NCBI GenBank assembly: GCA_027490155.1 | Contig: JAIXYP010000009.1 | Location: 186,001 to 250,000, forward strand | Origin: Cytophagaceae bacterium | GTDB lineage: Bacteria; Bacteroidota; Bacteroidia; Cytophagales; Flexibacteraceae | Reading direction: 5' to 3' | Length of the DNA stretch: 64,000 nucleotides | In this document: positions 46,829-56,700 of the stretch, one piece after another | Layout: every line of letters starts with the position of its first letter | How positions within the stretch are numbered: position 1 is the first letter of the stretch | Position numbers and translations under genes: made by a program | The notes under the pieces: model-generated | What the model was told of the DNA's origin: nothing | Seen by the model: the letters and a program-made list of their open reading frames with translations, nothing else | The model's database searches: none

Positions 46829-48103
46829 CTAGGCCTCTTGGTGCTCTAGATTAAAAAGGTCATTCAGGACCCCTATCAGCTCGTCGGCATCGCCACGTTT
46901 GCAGGCTGCTTTGAGTGGCACCACATGTAGCTTGATAACCTTCTGCATCATGCTCTTGGTAACTTTCTCGATGAGCTCGGCCTCGTGATCTGATACTTGT
47001 TTGACATGACGTGCCAGCTCTTCTTGCCTGATTTGCTCGAGAGCCTGTTTGAGGCGATTGATCGTTGGTGAAACGATCATTTCGCGGCTCCAATCATCGA
47101 AGTCACCTAGGGCTTGGTCAATAATCTCCTCTACTTGTGGGACTGCTGCTAGGCGAGCCTCAAGTGTAGCATCAGTGCGTTGCTGGAGCTGATCGATGTT
47201 ATAGACCAGAATACCCGGTACCTGCTCTGCAGTTGAGGCTACAGACCTAGGCATCGAGAGGTCAATAAAAAATTTATGGCTGATGACTTCCAGTTTGGCA
47301 AGGTCATCATGGCCGAACAGTGGGAAGCTGCCCGACACTGAGCTGATGATAACATCAGCAGACTGAACCTCTGCCCATAGATTAGCGAAAGGTACTGGCA
47401 TCAAGCCAATCTCAAGAGCAAGCTCCTCTGCTTTGCTATCTGTGCGATTGCAGACCCTGATATCCGAAAATCTCTTTTTATCAGCAAGGTTGCGCACCAC
47501 ATCTACCCCAATCTCTCCAAGACCAACAATGAGCACACGAGGTTGAATCAAGGATTGGGTTAGCTCTTCGGCGAGCTCAACAGCTGCATAACTCGTCGAG
47601 GCAGCACCATCACGAAACGAAGTCTCTTGGACGACACGTTTACTGGCAAAAAAGATGGTGTGTAATAACCTGTGCAAGAACGGACCAGCCATTTGCAAGT
47701 CGGCGGTGCGCTGGTAGGCTTGTTTGACCTGATTGATGATTTGGAGATCACCAACAACTTGAGAGTCCAGACCTAATGCGACTTGAAATAGGCGCCTTAC
47801 AGCTTCCCTTTGGTCATTGATTTCTTCAGCACTTGCAAGCAACAGCTCAAGGTCAGTGATGTTATTCTGGAACGCTATCGCCTGGAGAATGGCTCTGCTC
47901 TGTGGCTGGTCCGATGTATAATAAACCTCGGTCCGGTTGCAGGTTGATAAGATTAACAGATCTGCAGGATCGACTACATCCTTGAGCCTAACCATCGCAT
48001 TACGTGCACCTTCGTCACTAAGGGCTACCAACTCTCGTAGGGCTACATCTGCCTTACGATAGGTAATACTTAATGCTCGGAGTTGGGTGGTGGTAGTACT
48101 CAT
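46829..48103 (-). CDS. hemA: Glutamyl-tRNA reductase
   Basis: First committed step of tetrapyrrole synthesis by the C5 pathway, reducing glutamyl-tRNA to glutamate-1-semialdehyde with NADPH. 424 aa from the ATG at 48103 (an open frame extends 16 codons upstream). The nucleophilic cysteine is C55 in LSTCNRTEVYY. The NADPH-binding region is VLIVGLGEIGVDVVRNL, followed by the GSFPLFG loop, and the C-terminal helical dimerisation domain contains RLKQALEQIRQEELARH. An exact -7-like element (TATTTTTG, minus strand 48122-48115) lies only 12 bp upstream of the ATG, suggesting a very short leader. No other heme gene is adjacent. Confidence 0.95.
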   Translation of the reverse strand: MSTTTTQLRALSITYRKADVALRELVALSDEGARNAMVRLKDVVDPADLLILSTCNRTEVYYTSDQPQSRAILQAIAFQNNITDLELLLASAEEINDQREAVRRLFQVALGLDSQVVGDLQIINQVKQAYQRTADLQMAGPFLHRLLHTIFFASKRVVQETSFRDGAASTSYAAVELAEELTQSLIQPRVLIVGLGEIGVDVVRNLADKKRFSDIRVCNRTDSKAEELALEIGLMPVPFANLWAEVQSADVIISSVSGSFPLFGHDDLAKLEVISHKFFIDLSMPRSVASTAEQVPGILVYNIDQLQQRTDATLEARLAAVPQVEEIIDQALGDFDDWSREMIVSPTINRLKQALEQIRQEELARHVKQVSDHEAELIEKVTKSMMQKVIKLHVVPLKAACKRGDADELIGVLNDLFNLEHQEA

Positions 48104-48259
48104 GGTTTCTGTTGCAAAAATACATCTGACCATGGCCGGAAACACTGACATTCGTCATACAATCCCCAATTTAGAAGCCCTCTAAATAACATAAAATAGG
48201 CCTCAATCAGCTTGTAGGCAAACATTTTACCCTGTTTCTTTCTGGTCAGTTGGCCTGAT

Positions 48260-49099
48260 TTACTTCAGCTCCTTCAGGACAATTGTCTCGACGATCCGGT
48301 CATGTAAAGTTTGCTTTTTGTCGCTATTCAGCATCATGAGGTAGCCAATGTAACAGATCAATTCGGATAAAACTTTGGACATGGTACGTGCTAATGATTT
48401 ACCAAATGAAAGCCTAGCACCATAAGTATCTGTGACTACTAACCCCATAGCGCGTTTCCCAAGTGTCGCTTGCCAAGACGAGCTAGTCATTACAGCTTCA
48501 TAAAGCCATCTGGTCAAAAAAGAAATGACATTGAATACTAAAAGCAGTGGTCCCTGAAATATTTTGATCAAATCCTTTGGGCCAAAATCGACTTCTCCAC
48601 CACCTTCTAGGGCCACAAAAACTAATATAACCCCCATAACCCCATAGATAACGAAGGCTTGTACAAATACGTCGATAATCTGGGCCAAGAAGCGCTCTCC
48701 GAAAGTAGCATACCTTGTTGGCAAGCCTGCACCAGATGTATTGGTATTTGGATTGGGGCCAGCGGCATAGTTTTGCTGGTAGTTACCAAACTGGGGGCTT
48801 GGCTGCGGTTGGCCATATCTTGGTTGGGGTACGCCTAAAGGACCATTGGGCTGATAGCTTGGCTGAGGGTTTATAGGAGAGCCTGCATTAGAAACTGGAG
48901 GTGGCGCTTGTCCTGTAAAGTCAGTCTGTCCAATTTGGCCACCAAACAGCCCATTAAGTTCGGGCAGGGTGCTAGCTGCAACCCATTGTGCCAAACCTTG
49001 CCGCCAAACTAGGGTCTCAGGTTTGATGTTGGCAGCTTTGAGTTGGTCAAGACCAACAGGACCTATTTGCTGTGTGCCTATGGCATAATAATATTGCAT
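48260..49099 (-). CDS. GYF_2/RDD family membrane protein
   Basis: 279 aa in three parts. Residues 1-50 form a GYF_2-like domain (YYYAIGTQQIGPVGLDQL ... VWRQGLAQWVAAS). Residues about 58-125 are a Pro/Gln/Asn-rich linker. The C-terminal half is an RDD domain with Arg/Asp-marked membrane helices (TFGERFLAQIIDVFVQAFVIY, LGKRAMGLVVTD) and the closing HDRIVETIVLKEL motif. RDD proteins are inner-membrane proteins of poorly known role, some being ion antiporters. The GYF_2 part likely mediates protein contacts. The gene sits between ald and hemA on the same strand. Confidence 0.9.
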   Translation of the reverse strand: MQYYYAIGTQQIGPVGLDQLKAANIKPETLVWRQGLAQWVAASTLPELNGLFGGQIGQTDFTGQAPPPVSNAGSPINPQPSYQPNGPLGVPQPRYGQPQPSPQFGNYQQNYAAGPNPNTNTSGAGLPTRYATFGERFLAQIIDVFVQAFVIYGVMGVILVFVALEGGGEVDFGPKDLIKIFQGPLLLVFNVISFLTRWLYEAVMTSSSWQATLGKRAMGLVVTDTYGARLSFGKSLARTMSKVLSELICYIGYLMMLNSDKKQTLHDRIVETIVLKELK

Positions 49100-49203
49100 A
49101 CTATCTTCGGTCGGAGGGGTCTAGGAATAGACTGGTTTGTCAACTGAATTTGGAAGATTTTGCCTTTAAGTCTGAAGGAGCGGATTCTGGAATGATCCGA
49201 CAC

Positions 49204-49236
49204 AAAAAAACCCAATTACGGCGGTCCGTAATTGGG
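49204..49236 (-). terminator. Intrinsic terminator of ald
   Basis: An 11-bp perfect stem (49211-49221 with 49226-49236) and a 4-nt loop. On the minus strand it is followed by seven T (49210-49204), 48 bp after the ald stop. Confidence 0.88.
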
Positions 49237-49283
49237 CTCAATATAATCACATATTTCGTTTAGAGGCATCAGCCTAGCACTAC

Positions 49284-50411
49284 TTAGGCAACAACTTGGC
49301 TCAAGACGGACTCGACAGGTTCGTAAGCAAGTCCCCAAGCATCGGCAACACCTTTATAGACGACTTTGCCATCGACAACGTTTAGGCCAAGGGCCAACTC
49401 ATGGTTGTCTGCACAGGCTTTTTGCCAGCCTTTGTTAGCAAGTTGCATGGCATAAGGCAAAGTGGCATTGGTCAAGGCCAAAGTACTGGTGTATGGTACC
49501 GCGCCTGGCATGTTGGCCACACAATAGTGAACCACATTATCAATAATAAAGGTAGGGTTTTCGTGTGTTGTAGGTTTGCAGGTTTCAATACATCCACCTT
49601 GGTCAACTGCCACGTCGATCACAACTGTACCTGGGCGCATCGTCTTGAGCATATCACGGGTGATGAGCTTAGGAGCCTTTGCACCAGGTATCAACACCGC
49701 ACCGATGATCAAATCCGAATGTTTGATCTCTTCGCGGATATTATACTCGTTGCTGACCATGGTGTCAACATTGGCAGGCATTACATCACTGAGGTAGCGT
49801 AGGCGAGTAAGGCTTAGGTCCATAATCGTGACATGGGCGCCCAAACCAGCAGCCATTTTGGCCGCTTGGGTACCGACAATACCACCGCCCAACACTAGCA
49901 CATTAGCAGGCTTAACACCAGGAACACCACCCAGCAAGACACCACGGCCTTTCATTGGTTTCTCGAGGTACTTGGCACCCTCCTGGATTGACATCCTACC
50001 TGCAACCTCTGACATTGGTACAAGTAGCGGAAGGCTACGGTCTGTTTTTTCGACCGTTTCGTAGGCCAAACAAACGGCCTTACGCTCGATCATGGCATAG
50101 GTAAGTTGCTCGCTGCTCGCAAAGTGGAAATAAGTGAACAACAACTGGCCTGGTTGAATGAGGTTATACTCTTGCTCAATAGGCTCCTTGACCTTCATGA
50201 TCATTTCGCTTTCGCCAAAGACACGCTCTGCACTGGCCAAGATGTTAGCACCAGCGGCAGCATACTCAGCATCACTAAAGCCACTGCCAAGGCCTGCGGT
50301 GGTCTGCAGATTTACCTTGTGGCCCACTTTCCTGAGCTCGGCCACCCCGGCTGGGGTGAGAGCTACACGGTTTTCGTTGTTCTTAATCTCTTTGGGGACG
50401 CCAATAATCAT
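49284..50411 (-). CDS. ald: Alanine dehydrogenase
   Basis: NAD-dependent interconversion of L-alanine with pyruvate and ammonia. 375 aa, typical length. N-terminal MIIGVPKEIKNNENRVALTPAGV carries the substrate-binding Arg, KVKEPIEQEY the conserved Lys, YFHFASS the catalytic His region, and PMSEVAGRMSIQEGAKYLEK the family signature. NAD-binding GGGIVGTQAAKMAAGLGAHV follows. The C-terminal HYCVANMPGAVPYTST is also diagnostic. The 5' region is unusual: a C-rich tract (CCCCCCACCCCCCC on the minus strand) lies immediately before the start, where a ribosome-binding site would be expected. Confidence 0.96.
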   Translation of the reverse strand: MIIGVPKEIKNNENRVALTPAGVAELRKVGHKVNLQTTAGLGSGFSDAEYAAAGANILASAERVFGESEMIMKVKEPIEQEYNLIQPGQLLFTYFHFASSEQLTYAMIERKAVCLAYETVEKTDRSLPLLVPMSEVAGRMSIQEGAKYLEKPMKGRGVLLGGVPGVKPANVLVLGGGIVGTQAAKMAAGLGAHVTIMDLSLTRLRYLSDVMPANVDTMVSNEYNIREEIKHSDLIIGAVLIPGAKAPKLITRDMLKTMRPGTVVIDVAVDQGGCIETCKPTTHENPTFIIDNVVHYCVANMPGAVPYTSTLALTNATLPYAMQLANKGWQKACADNHELALGLNVVDGKVVYKGVADAWGLAYEPVESVLSQVVA

Positions 50412-50416
50412 GGTTT

Positions 50417-50430
50417 GGGGGGGTGGGGGG
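50417..50430 (-). promoter_or_regulatory. C-rich tract directly upstream of the ald start codon
   Basis: The plus strand shows seven G, T, six G; the ald mRNA therefore has six C, A, seven C at 6-19 nt before its ATG. The opposite strand could form a G-quadruplex. Homopolymers of this length are also prone to slippage. Effect on expression is unknown. Confidence 0.4.
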
Positions 50431-50556
50431 CTAATAAAACCTATCCGGAATACCCAGAAATCGGTTCTTGTATGCGTTTGGTGGTGTATTTAGGCAGTAT
50501 CATCCCTATAACCCTAGGAGGAAAATGGGGATTAAACTTATGCTGGCAAAGTTATC

Positions 50557-50592
50557 AAAAAGCCCCCAATGTCTTGTTAGGCCATTGGGGGC
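50557..50592 (-). terminator. Intrinsic terminator of metF
   Basis: A 10-bp stem (50583-50592 with 50562-50571, GCCCCCAATG/CATTGGGGGC) with an 11-nt loop, followed on the minus strand by five T. It separates metF from ald. Confidence 0.85.
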
Positions 50593-50653
50593 AGATCAAA
50601 TTATATCTGGCCTAAACTGTCCATAAACCGAACAGCATTTGCTGGATAGGCTA

Positions 50654-51613
50654 CTAAAACAACTCCGTCGCGATCTTCTTGATCGAGTCGGACTTGCTCA
50701 TGCTATAATAATGCAAAACAGGCACACCCGAGGCCATCAGCTCCTTACTTTGGTTGATACACCACTCAATCCCGATCTCTTTGGCCGTTGCATCATCCTT
50801 TGCTGCCATCACGGCGTTAACCAAATCTTCTGGGATATCGATATGGAATAACCGTGGTAGGGCTGATAGTTGCCGTTTGGTCACCAAGGGTTTGAGGCCT
50901 GGGATGATCGGTACTGTAATACCTGCGGCGCGTACCTTATCGACAAATTTGAAGTAAGCGGCATTGTCGAAGAACATCTGGGTAACTATATACTCAGCTC
51001 CAGCATCTATCTTACGTTTCAGCCAGCCAATGTCTGTGCTGAGGTTGGGGGCATCAAAGTGCTTTTCAGGATATCCAGAAACTCCTATACAAAAATTGGT
51101 AGGGGCTGCATTGTGGGACAACTCATGCAGAAAGTTACCAACATTCATGTCCTTGATTTGCTCTACCAACTCTAATGACGTTTGGTTGCCATCTGGGTCA
51201 GGCTTAAAGCTTGTCTCACCCTTCATCGCATCGCCGCGGAGGGCCAACACGTTTTCGATACCCAAAAACTGCAAGTCAATCAGCGCATCTTCCGTTTCCT
51301 CCTTCGAAAACCCACCACAGATTATATGAGGCACAGCATCGACCTGAAACCGGTTCATGATCGCGGCGCAAATACCGACAGTACCAGGGCGCTTCCTGGT
51401 GATTTTCTTCTGAAATCCACCATTAGGATGCGGCATCTCCACATACTCAGCTCGGTGGTAAGTGACGTCGATAAAAGGCGGCTTAAACTCCATCAAAGGC
51501 TCTATCGCCCTAAAAATACTCTGGATACTTTCACCCTTAAGCGGCGGCAATATCTCAAGTGAAAATAGGGTCTTGCCATTGGCAGTCGCTAGATGTTCTG
51601 TGATCTTTGGCAT
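50654..51613 (-). CDS. metF: Methylenetetrahydrofolate reductase
   Basis: FAD enzyme reducing 5,10-methylene-THF to 5-methyl-THF for methionine synthesis. 319 aa, TIM barrel. Recognisable motifs are FSLEILPPLKGESIQ (catalytic Glu of the FSxExxPP motif), FIDVTYHRAEY, HIICGGFSKEETEDALIDL, NVLALRGDAMKGE and the C-terminal DAGAEYIVTQMFFDNAAYFKF with FIPGLKPL-like IIPGLKPL. In E. coli it uses NADH. The gene is monocistronic by appearance, with a terminator downstream. No S-box or other riboswitch is visible upstream. Confidence 0.95.
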   Translation of the reverse strand: MPKITEHLATANGKTLFSLEILPPLKGESIQSIFRAIEPLMEFKPPFIDVTYHRAEYVEMPHPNGGFQKKITRKRPGTVGICAAIMNRFQVDAVPHIICGGFSKEETEDALIDLQFLGIENVLALRGDAMKGETSFKPDPDGNQTSLELVEQIKDMNVGNFLHELSHNAAPTNFCIGVSGYPEKHFDAPNLSTDIGWLKRKIDAGAEYIVTQMFFDNAAYFKFVDKVRAAGITVPIIPGLKPLVTKRQLSALPRLFHIDIPEDLVNAVMAAKDDATAKEIGIEWCINQSKELMASGVPVLHYYSMSKSDSIKKIATELF

Positions 51614-51821
51614 TAGGGAGGAAACTTACCGCTAGGATGGATGTAACGGTAATGCAAGTAAACCAAATAAAAAACACTAACCGACGATTGTCAAGGTTAC
51701 ACCATAATATTTGGCATTTTTTTAGGCAACATGTCTCAATATTGCCAATACCAAAAAATACAACCAAAAAACAAGCAATACCTTACAGTTTGTTACCCAC
51801 CTCAAAGTAACCTACCAGCGC

Positions 51822-52724
51822 TTACTCAAAGTTCAGGATAAAGGATACCGTGTAGGTATTCATCCGACCAACTGCCCGAGCAAACTTATTATTGTCGGGG
51901 TACTTAAGGTCTGATAGCCCAAACGAAAACCGGACCTCTGGCGAAAATTTGAAATATGGATAGTAGAAATCAAAGCCACCACCCAGATCCACACTAAAGT
52001 CCGAGCTATTGGCCCTAAGCTCGTCAATACCTTGTTCGTCTCTCCGGCTACCTACCTCCCAACTTGGCTTGATTCCAGCAAGTAGATAAGCCCGCGTGTT
52101 ATGGCGACGTTGGCTCTTGAACTTGAACAACATTGGCAGCTCGATAAAACTAAACGTGAACTTGTTGAGCATATTAAACTCCCGGCCGTCCCGACGTTTG
52201 AACTCTACAAATCGGCTGAAGAACGAGACACTAGGCAGGATCCTAAAATCTAGGTTTTCGCTCAAGCGAACATTAAAGATAAACCCCGTCGTGAAACCAA
52301 TGTTGGGAACGTGGTTGATAGAGGTAAAAACCGAGGAGTCAGCAGCAAAAACCGAGTCTTTGAGCTGGTTTACAAAGTTCTGGGAAGGCTCAATGGCAAA
52401 CGTGCTGACGTTGGTACCGACATAAAAGCCATAGTGGATGCGTCGCTCGTCATAGGCGGGGAGGTTTTTACCCCTTCGATAGAACGTCTTATAAACCGTG
52501 TTGTTATCGCTTTCGCCTACCCTAGTTTTTTCGGCCTTGAAATCCACAGACTGTGCAATTGCTAAGTCTGAAAAAGCCAACATGGCCAACAATGTCCAGA
52601 GACAGTAAAGTACACTGCGTCCTTGTCGGAGTGTAGCAAAGGACAGAAGATGTGTTTGGGGCTGCAATGTTGGGGTAACGAAAGTTGGGGTCAATCTCTG
52701 TTTTGCGCTGTCTGCGTTGTCCAA
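51822..52724 (-). CDS. porT: PorT-like outer-membrane protein of the type IX secretion system
   Basis: 300 aa. It has an N-terminal hydrophobic segment (about 38-58, ending LAIAQS; the true start may be internal) and an eight-strand-type outer-membrane barrel with strands IHYGFYVGTNVSTFAIE, FIELPMLFKFKSQRR, AYLLAGIKPSWEVG and YTVSFILNFE at the C-terminus. PorT/SprT is a barrel needed for T9SS function. Identification rests on the strand pattern, size and position directly after ubiE, the arrangement I recall from other Bacteroidota; generic porin-family proteins look similar. It fits the three T9SS cargo genes in this window. It may have its own promoter inside the end of ubiE. Confidence 0.72.
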   Translation of the reverse strand: MDNADSAKQRLTPTFVTPTLQPQTHLLSFATLRQGRSVLYCLWTLLAMLAFSDLAIAQSVDFKAEKTRVGESDNNTVYKTFYRRGKNLPAYDERRIHYGFYVGTNVSTFAIEPSQNFVNQLKDSVFAADSSVFTSINHVPNIGFTTGFIFNVRLSENLDFRILPSVSFFSRFVEFKRRDGREFNMLNKFTFSFIELPMLFKFKSQRRHNTRAYLLAGIKPSWEVGSRRDEQGIDELRANSSDFSVDLGGGFDFYYPYFKFSPEVRFSFGLSDLKYPDNNKFARAVGRMNTYTVSFILNFE

Positions 52725-52773
52725 TCTTAACGCTAATATGGGCCAATTATGATAAACTAAGCCTAAATCGTGC

Positions 52774-52807
52774 CAAATTTATTGCTTTTTAACCTGAATA
52801 GACTCAA
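52774..52807 (-). promoter_or_regulatory. Possible promoter of porT
   Basis: Minus strand TTG (52807-52805), 23-bp spacer, TAAATTTG (52781-52774), matching the Bacteroidota consensus at the long end of allowed spacing. The leader to the ATG at 52724 would be about 45 nt. Confidence 0.4.
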
Positions 52808-52808
52808 G

Positions 52809-53576
52809 TTAAAGCGCTGGCTTCTTGCCATAATACAAACTTGTAATACCGAAAAGCAGCGGTTTGGCCTTAAGCTCGTTATAGCCTGTCTTGGCCATGA
52901 TTTCCAGAAAATGATCCCCAGACGGGAAAACAGCAGCCGACTCAGGAAGATAGGTGTAGGCTCCAGCATCTTTGCTAATGCGTTTTCCGACAAAAGGCAG
53001 CAGGGTTTTGCTGTACCAGCCATATACCTGCTTTACAGGGAATATTGTCGGCTGGGAAAACTCTAGCACCACTACACTACCGCCTGGGCGAAGGACTCGT
53101 AGCATCTCACCCAATCCCTTCTCTAGGTTCTCGAAGTTCCGAACACCAAAGGATACGGTGACTGCATCAAACTTGCCTGTTTCAAAAGGTAGGTTCTCGC
53201 TATCGGCAACTTGGAGTTTGATTTTATCCTCCAAACCTTTAGCCTTTAGCTTTTCTTGACCAAATGCCAACATCCCCTCGCTAATATCAACACCTATAAT
53301 GAGGTCTGGTTTTAGGCTAAGCGCTTCAACGGCAAAATCTCCAGTCCCAGTTGCTATGTCTAGCAACAGTTTAGGCTTGTCTCCGCGCAAAAGGTTGACA
53401 GCCATTTTACGCCAAATAATATCAATCCCGAACGACAAAACCCTATTGAGCAAGTCATACTTTGGCGAAATGTTGTTAAACATCTGCCTGACTTGCTCCT
53501 TTTTGCTGTCTGACTGATCCTTATAGGGCAGAACTTTGTCAGCAGCGTTCGTGATGGGGTTATTTGTCATGATCAT
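52809..53576 (-). CDS. ubiE: Demethylmenaquinone methyltransferase (UbiE/MenG)
   Basis: SAM-dependent methylation, the last step of menaquinone synthesis. 255 aa; the start may be the third codon. Motifs: VRQMFNNISPKYDLLNRVLSFGID (family start, core FNNISPKYDLLN), LDIATGTGDFAVEAL (SAM motif I), GVDISEGMLAFG, DAVTVSFGVRNFENL, and the C-terminal ITSLYYGKKP. In Bacteroidota, which normally use menaquinone, the substrate is demethylmenaquinone. No other men genes are in the window. The downstream neighbour on the same strand is the porT-like gene, 84 bp away. Confidence 0.95.
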   Translation of the reverse strand: MIMTNNPITNAADKVLPYKDQSDSKKEQVRQMFNNISPKYDLLNRVLSFGIDIIWRKMAVNLLRGDKPKLLLDIATGTGDFAVEALSLKPDLIIGVDISEGMLAFGQEKLKAKGLEDKIKLQVADSENLPFETGKFDAVTVSFGVRNFENLEKGLGEMLRVLRPGGSVVVLEFSQPTIFPVKQVYGWYSKTLLPFVGKRISKDAGAYTYLPESAAVFPSGDHFLEIMAKTGYNELKAKPLLFGITSLYYGKKPAL

Positions 53577-53763
53577 AGTGGTAAAGGCCGAGAGGTATGC
53601 CCTTAATTGTCAAACACCTGGTTCTGGACTAAGGCAACATGAATGAGACTTGCAATCTGCTTCTGCTGGTTAGAACGCTTGGTATAGCATTATGGTTATC
53701 AAACAGTGACAGAACTGAAGCAAAACTATCCCGCTTGACCAGATAACGATACCAGCCGTTAGG

Positions 53764-56700
53764 CTAGACCTTGGTGAGATGCAAATGCAAAACCATGTCA
53801 TCATCAAGCTCAATGGTTTGGCCTTGCTCATGGGGCAAATCAACCAGGTGTAGCTCAAGTGCCTGAGTTTCGGACATGATATAAGGCTTGTGGTCAGCGT
53901 GAATTAGGGCCTCAGTCAAAAGGCTATGCCCACCAGTATTGGCAGTGATTCTGATCTTGTCCTGTACATCGAAACCTCCGTCCTTGCGGGCGTTCTGAAT
54001 TCTGTTTACAACCTCACGGGCTATACCTTCGACCCTTAAGTCATCGGTCAGGTGGATGTCCAAGGAAATCGCTAGGCTATCCTGTGCTTTGCCTACATAG
54101 CCATCTTTCATGACGACATTAAGCAAAACGTCCTCAAGAGTCAGGGCAGCGGTACCGCCATCAACTAGGTCGAAGGTTATCGGATTGCCAGCCACAAAGG
54201 ATGTTATAGCTTCCTCATTGAGGTTACTGAGAGCTTGTTTAGCAAGTGGTAAGGCCTTGCCTAGTTTTTTACCCAATTCGGGCAGTTTAGGCAAGATTTT
54301 GTATGTAACACCTTCAGGAGTACCAACTGTGGCATGTACCTCCTTGACGTTCAGCTCCTGTTTCAGGATTTCGGTCTGAGTTGGTGTTAGGCCTTTAGCG
54401 TGCTCACCAAACAGCAAGTCAGCTTCAGCAGACTGGGGTGCAAAGCCAATGGCTATGGTTGACAAGGGCTGGCGAACCTTGAGGTTATTTTCCTTCCTGA
54501 TAGCATGCCCCACGCTAGTGATGGCCTGTATAAGCGCCATTTGCTGCTCTAGGACGGCATCTTGTTTGTCTGCCCTTTGGTTTGGAAAATCCGTCAGGTG
54601 GATAGAGCTAACCTTGTCTTGGCCACTGACATTATTGAGCTGTTGCCACAAATAGTCAGTGTAGAAAGGCGAAATCGGTGCCATTAGCTTTAATACCGTG
54701 TCAAGACAGGTGTAGAGCGTCTGGTAGGCAGCGATTTTATCCTCGGAGTACTCCCCTTTCCAGAACCGTTTGCGGTTGAGCCTAACATACCAGTTGCTCA
54801 TATCGTCATTGACGAAATCTTGGATGGCACGGGCTGCGCGGGTTGGTTCGAATTCAGCAAAAGCCGTATCAACAACCTGAATCAAGGTATTGAGTTTGCT
54901 CAGGACCCATCGGTCACTTTCGGTACGGCTGCCGATTGGCACCTCTGCCTCGGCGAACGTAAAGCTGTCGAGGTTGGCGTAGAGCGCAAAAAAATTGTAG
55001 GTATTATGGAGGGTGCCAAACAGCCTTCGTTTGACCTCTTCAACACCTTCGATGTTAAACTTAAGGTTGTCCCAAGGTGGCGCGTTCGCGATCATATACC
55101 AGCGGACAGCATCTGGGCCGTAAGTATCCATAGCAGCAAACGGATCGACCGCATTGCCAAGGCGTTTGCTCATCTTGTTGCCATCCTTGTCTAGGACAAG
55201 ACCATTGGCAATAACATTTTTGAAGGCAACGCTGTCAAACAACAACCCAGCCAAGGCATGTAGTGTGTAGAACCATCCACGTGTCTGATCCACCCCCTCA
55301 GCAATAAAGTCAGCTGGATAATTTGCTGCAAACTTGGATTGATTTTCGAACGGATAGTGCCATTGGGCATACGGCATAGCACCTGAGTCAAACCAGACAT
55401 CGACAAGATCAGCCTCACGGGTCAAGACTTGTCCATCCTTCACCAACCAGATTTCATCCACCACAGGCCTGTGTAGGTCTATGGTGTTGGTTGCTTTGAG
55501 GGTATCAAGGTGGCGTTGGTTATGGGCCGTTTGCCCAGATGTCAGCAAACCTGAAGCAAGTGCGGCCTCAATGTGGGCTTGTAGCTCTGCCACAGAGCCG
55601 ATACAGAGTTCGACACTTCCATCTTCGGTGCGCCAGATTGGTAGTGGGGTACCCCAATAGCGTGAACGAGAAAGGTTCCAGTCCACCATATTTTCAAGCC
55701 AGTTACCAAACCGACCGGTACCTGTGCTAGCAGGTTTCCAGTTGATGGTTTTGTTGAGCTCAACAAGGCGGTCCTTTTTGGCAGTGGTCTTGATAAACCA
55801 ACTCTGGAGTGGGTAATACAAGATAGGCTTATCCGTCCGCCAGCAGTGCGGATAAGTGTGTTCGTACTTTTCGACCTTAAACGCCTTACCTTCTTCCTTG
55901 AGCCTGATGGCGATCAGAACATCGGTTGGTTTGTAGTCTGGGGCAGACTCGTCGGCGTTATTATAGTTTTTGACATACATGCCTGCATAGTCCGTGATCT
56001 GTACAACGAATTTGCCAGTTTTGTCAACGATGGGGCTAGGTTTGCCATACTCGTCCGGCACCATGATAGCGGGTATGCCATTCTGGTTAGCGACCCTAAA
56101 GTCATCAGAACCAAATGTAGGGGCAATGTGGACGATACCTGTACCATCCTCGGTACTAACGAAATCCCCGATGATTACCCTAAAGGCAGGCACATCAGGT
56201 TGGACAAAGGGCATCAGCTGGGCATAGGTGGCACCTGCTAGGTCCTGACCAGTGAACTGATCTAGCACCTGCCATGGGATCACTTTGTCTCCAGGTTTGT
56301 AGGCTTCAAAGTCCCCATCTTTACCCTTTTCGCCAAAGTACTTGGTTAGCAGGTCTTGGGCCAAGATGACACTAACGGGAGTATATGTATACGGATTAAA
56401 GGTCCGGACCTTAACGTAGGTGATGTTTTTGCCAACAGCCAAGGCTGAGTTTGCAGGCAAGGTCCAGGGCGTGGTCGTCCAGGCCAAGAAACAAACTTGT
56501 TCTTCATCCGAGGCATACAATTTGGCATTGAACTCAGTGCGCTCAGCCGCAAACATGGCCACAATGGTGGTATCCTTGACGTCCTTGTAAGCCCCTGGCT
56601 GGTTGAGCTCGTGGCTGCTTAGTCCTGTTCCTGCTGCTGGGCTATAAGGCTGGATGGTGTAGCCTTTATAAAGATACCCTTCGTTATAGAGCCGCTGAAG

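Noticed and set aside
51720-51760. Possible hairpin GGCAA...TTGCC downstream of metF start region
   Set aside because: Only a 5-bp stem with no downstream T-run in a useful direction.
51555-51767. 70-codon minus-strand frame with a hydrophobic stretch between porT and metF
   Set aside because: Overlaps the metF start; the hydrophobic stretch comes from an AT-rich spacer and has no start signal or family.
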